DNA from: Thermoleophilia bacterium
GTDB taxonomy: Bacteria > Actinomycetota > Thermoleophilia > Gaiellales > Gaiellaceae
NCBI GenBank assembly: GCA_025936595.1
Contig: JAICTB010000123.1
Location: forward strand, 1 to 6,617
DNA: 6,617 bases
Direction: 5' to 3'
Each line of letters starts with the position of its first letter. The stretch's first letter is position 1. Shown here in pieces: positions 5,439 to 6,617 of the stretch. The notes beneath the pieces are model-generated. The model worked only from the letters and a program-made list of their open reading frames with translations. It searched no databases and was not told the origin of the DNA. A program made the translations under genes and the position numbers.

Positions 5439-6296
5439 CTACGCTTCGACGATCACGGGCGTGCCTGCCGGCGCGAACGGGAACAGCCGCCGCATCACGC
5501 TGTTCGGGACACGGACGCAGCCGTGCGAGGAGGCGTGGCCGATCGACCACGGCTCGTTCGTCCCGTGGATCGCGATCGGGCCGTCCTGGACCCAGACGTG
5601 CTGGAGCGCCTCCGAATGGGCAGAGACGCCGAGCGCGTTCGGACCGAAGGGGCCGCTCGCGTCGGTGAGGATGTAGCGCTCATTGATGAAGTAGCGGCCG
5701 CGCGGTGTCGGAGTCGCCGGCGCGCCGACCGCGACCGCGGTCTCGAGCACGAGCTTGCCCGAGCGATACGCGCGCAGGCGTCGCCTCGAAAGGCTCACGA
5801 CGATCCGCGACCGCACGCGATAGGTGCGCACCGCCCAGGCGCGCACCCAGCCGGTCGTGCCGTTCGGGACAACGGCGAGCTGCACGCGATACCAGCCCGT
5901 TGAGCAAGCGGTGCTCCGATAGGTGCCGATCACGCCGAGCACCTGCTGGAAGCCGTTCTGGTCGGCGGTGCCGAGGCGGGCGACCACGCGAGAGCTGCTA
6001 CGGGGTGCCGCACGCACGATCGCGTTCTGCTGCAGCACGGCTGCGTAGGCGCCTGCGGACGAGTCGAGCCTGACCGAAGCGGCGGCGCACCGCTTCGCCG
6101 ACACCACGGTGCGGCGCGGAGCCGCTGCGCTGATCGTCGTCCTGGTGCCCAGCCCGGCCGGATACGCGGCCTGCTGTGCGTGCTCCGACAGCTTCGCGTC
6201 CCCCGTCCCGCCGCAGGCGGCGGCGACGAGCGCGAGGCCGGCCAGACCGCCCACACCCAGCAGCATCCCGCTCAGCCGAGACCGCCGACCCTGCAT
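5439..6296 (-). CDS. Lipoprotein L,D-transpeptidase (YkuD/ErfK family) with SH3-like region
   Basis: A 285-residue exported enzyme. Residues 1-28 are a lipoprotein signal: basic MQGRRSR, a hydrophobic core and LVAAAC with the probable lipidated C28. Next come a linker and an SH3-like region (about 86-156: NAIVRAAPRSSSRVVARLG to TTGWVRAWAV) that may bind the cell wall. The YkuD catalytic domain spans about 163-285 and ends with IAIHGTNEPW (241-250) and ASSHGCVRVPN (255-265), where H258 and C260 are the catalytic residues. Such enzymes form 3-3 peptidoglycan cross-links or attach proteins to the wall. C70 and C131 could form a disulfide. The ATG at 6296 gives a standard lipoprotein signal but has a weak ribosome site. 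A GTG at 6338 has a better GAGG, and an ATG at 6362 is also in frame; both would add an unusual hydrophilic lead. Confidence 0.92.
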   Translation of the reverse strand: MQGRRSRLSGMLLGVGGLAGLALVAAACGGTGDAKLSEHAQQAAYPAGLGTRTTISAAAPRRTVVSAKRCAAASVRLDSSAGAYAAVLQQNAIVRAAPRSSSRVVARLGTADQNGFQQVLGVIGTYRSTACSTGWYRVQLAVVPNGTTGWVRAWAVRTYRVRSRIVVSLSRRRLRAYRSGKLVLETAVAVGAPATPTPRGRYFINERYILTDASGPFGPNALGVSAHSEALQHVWVQDGPIAIHGTNEPWSIGHASSHGCVRVPNSVMRRLFPFAPAGTPVIVEA

Positions 6297-6447
6297 GGGC
6301 GGAGCGTACCCGCCGAAACGGCGTTCCGCATGCCCCACTCCCGTCCCTCGTTCGAGGCACATCGGGAGGACTGCGCGAACAGCCTGATCGTCGATGGTGC
6401 GTCGAAGCGCCGCGTACCAGGATGCCGGTGTGGAAGGAGATGGAACA
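6297..6447. promoter_or_regulatory. Divergent intergenic region
   Basis: About 150 bases between the divergent L,D-transpeptidase and Cys-rich genes. It should hold both promoters, but I see no clear -35/-10 pair. If the transpeptidase starts at one of the upstream candidates (6338 or 6362), the region shrinks to about 85-110 bases. A Shine-Dalgarno AAGGAG (6434-6439) for the plus-strand gene is present. Confidence 0.3.
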
Positions 6448-6617
6448 GTGAACGCGAGCAGCCGGGATCGTCAACAACAAAGGGCCACGTCCGTCCATTG
6501 CGCCGAGTGCACCTGCTCGAGCGGCCTGTATTGGCAGGGATGGCGCGCCTTCCGGGTCGACGACCCCGATACCGATGAGCCTCCGGCGCTCGCGTTCTAC
6601 TGCCCGAGTTGTGCCGC
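6448..6617 (+). CDS. Small Cys-rich, zinc-ribbon-like protein (cut by window edge)
   Basis: The first 56 residues of a protein whose end lies off the window. After a polar lead (about 15 residues) it reads SVHCAECTCSSG (15-26), then GWRAFRVDDPD, and FYCPSCA (50-56). The pairs C18/C21 and C52/C55 form a CxxC...CPxC pattern typical of a small zinc ribbon, with an extra C23. The central W-R-A-F-x-V-D-D and EPPALAFYCP parts resemble short actinobacterial hypothetical proteins of 50-70 residues. The GTG at 6448-6450 has AAGGAG eight bases upstream. An in-frame GTG at 6430 would place that ribosome site inside the gene and is less likely. It is the only plus-strand gene recognised. Zinc binding is inferred; no function is known. 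Confidence 0.75.
   Translation, partial: MNASSRDRQQQRATSVHCAECTCSSGLYWQGWRAFRVDDPDTDEPPALAFYCPSCA

Noticed and set aside
1..6617. CRISPR array, insertion sequence or phage genes
   Set aside because: No regularly spaced direct repeats, transposase motifs or terminal inverted repeats were seen. The only rearrangement sign is the chimeric scar near 4420.

Overview
The window is very GC-rich DNA with tightly packed genes. Its codon use, a lipoprotein L,D-transpeptidase and a short CxxC/CPxC protein point to an actinobacterium, perhaps a deep-branching class such as Thermoleophilia; the class is an inference. All but one of the recognised genes lie on the minus strand, so the layout below runs from high to low coordinates. 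The exception is a Cys-rich protein on the plus strand that runs off the right edge.

Right part (about 4590-6617). A truncated zinc-ribbon-like gene (6448 to edge, plus) diverges from a lipoprotein L,D-transpeptidase with an SH3-like region (5439-6296, minus). Next comes a two-gene unit: a 25-residue single-pass membrane peptide (5285-5362), then a 213-residue membrane-anchored protein of unknown function (4627-5268). That unit ends at a strong hairpin (4591-4620).

Middle (about 4048-4545). This stretch holds gene debris: a piece of a RibD-C/dihydrofolate-reductase-like protein joined, out of frame, to the C-terminal DNA-binding half of a LuxR/NarL-type response regulator. The regulator piece still has its own terminator hairpin. 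A gene-free, relatively AT-rich stretch (3843-4047) follows and probably holds the promoter of the next operon.

Left part (1-3842). This is a five-gene minus-strand operon: a YjbQ/UPF0047 family gene, hpnC, hpnD, hpnE and the start of shc (hpnF, squalene-hopene cyclase). Every junction is a 4-base stop/start overlap (ATGA, ATGA, TTGA, ATGA), so the genes are probably translationally coupled. Known family biochemistry gives the route: HpnD joins two farnesyl diphosphates into presqualene diphosphate, HpnC turns this into hydroxysqualene, HpnE reduces that to squalene, and SHC cyclises squalene to hopene. The role of the leading YjbQ-family protein in this operon is not explained by the known pathway.

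Most of the window is an ordinary hopanoid operon plus cell-envelope genes. The points most worth a second look are the YjbQ-hopanoid coupling, the chimeric gene scar near 4420, and the 25-residue membrane peptide.
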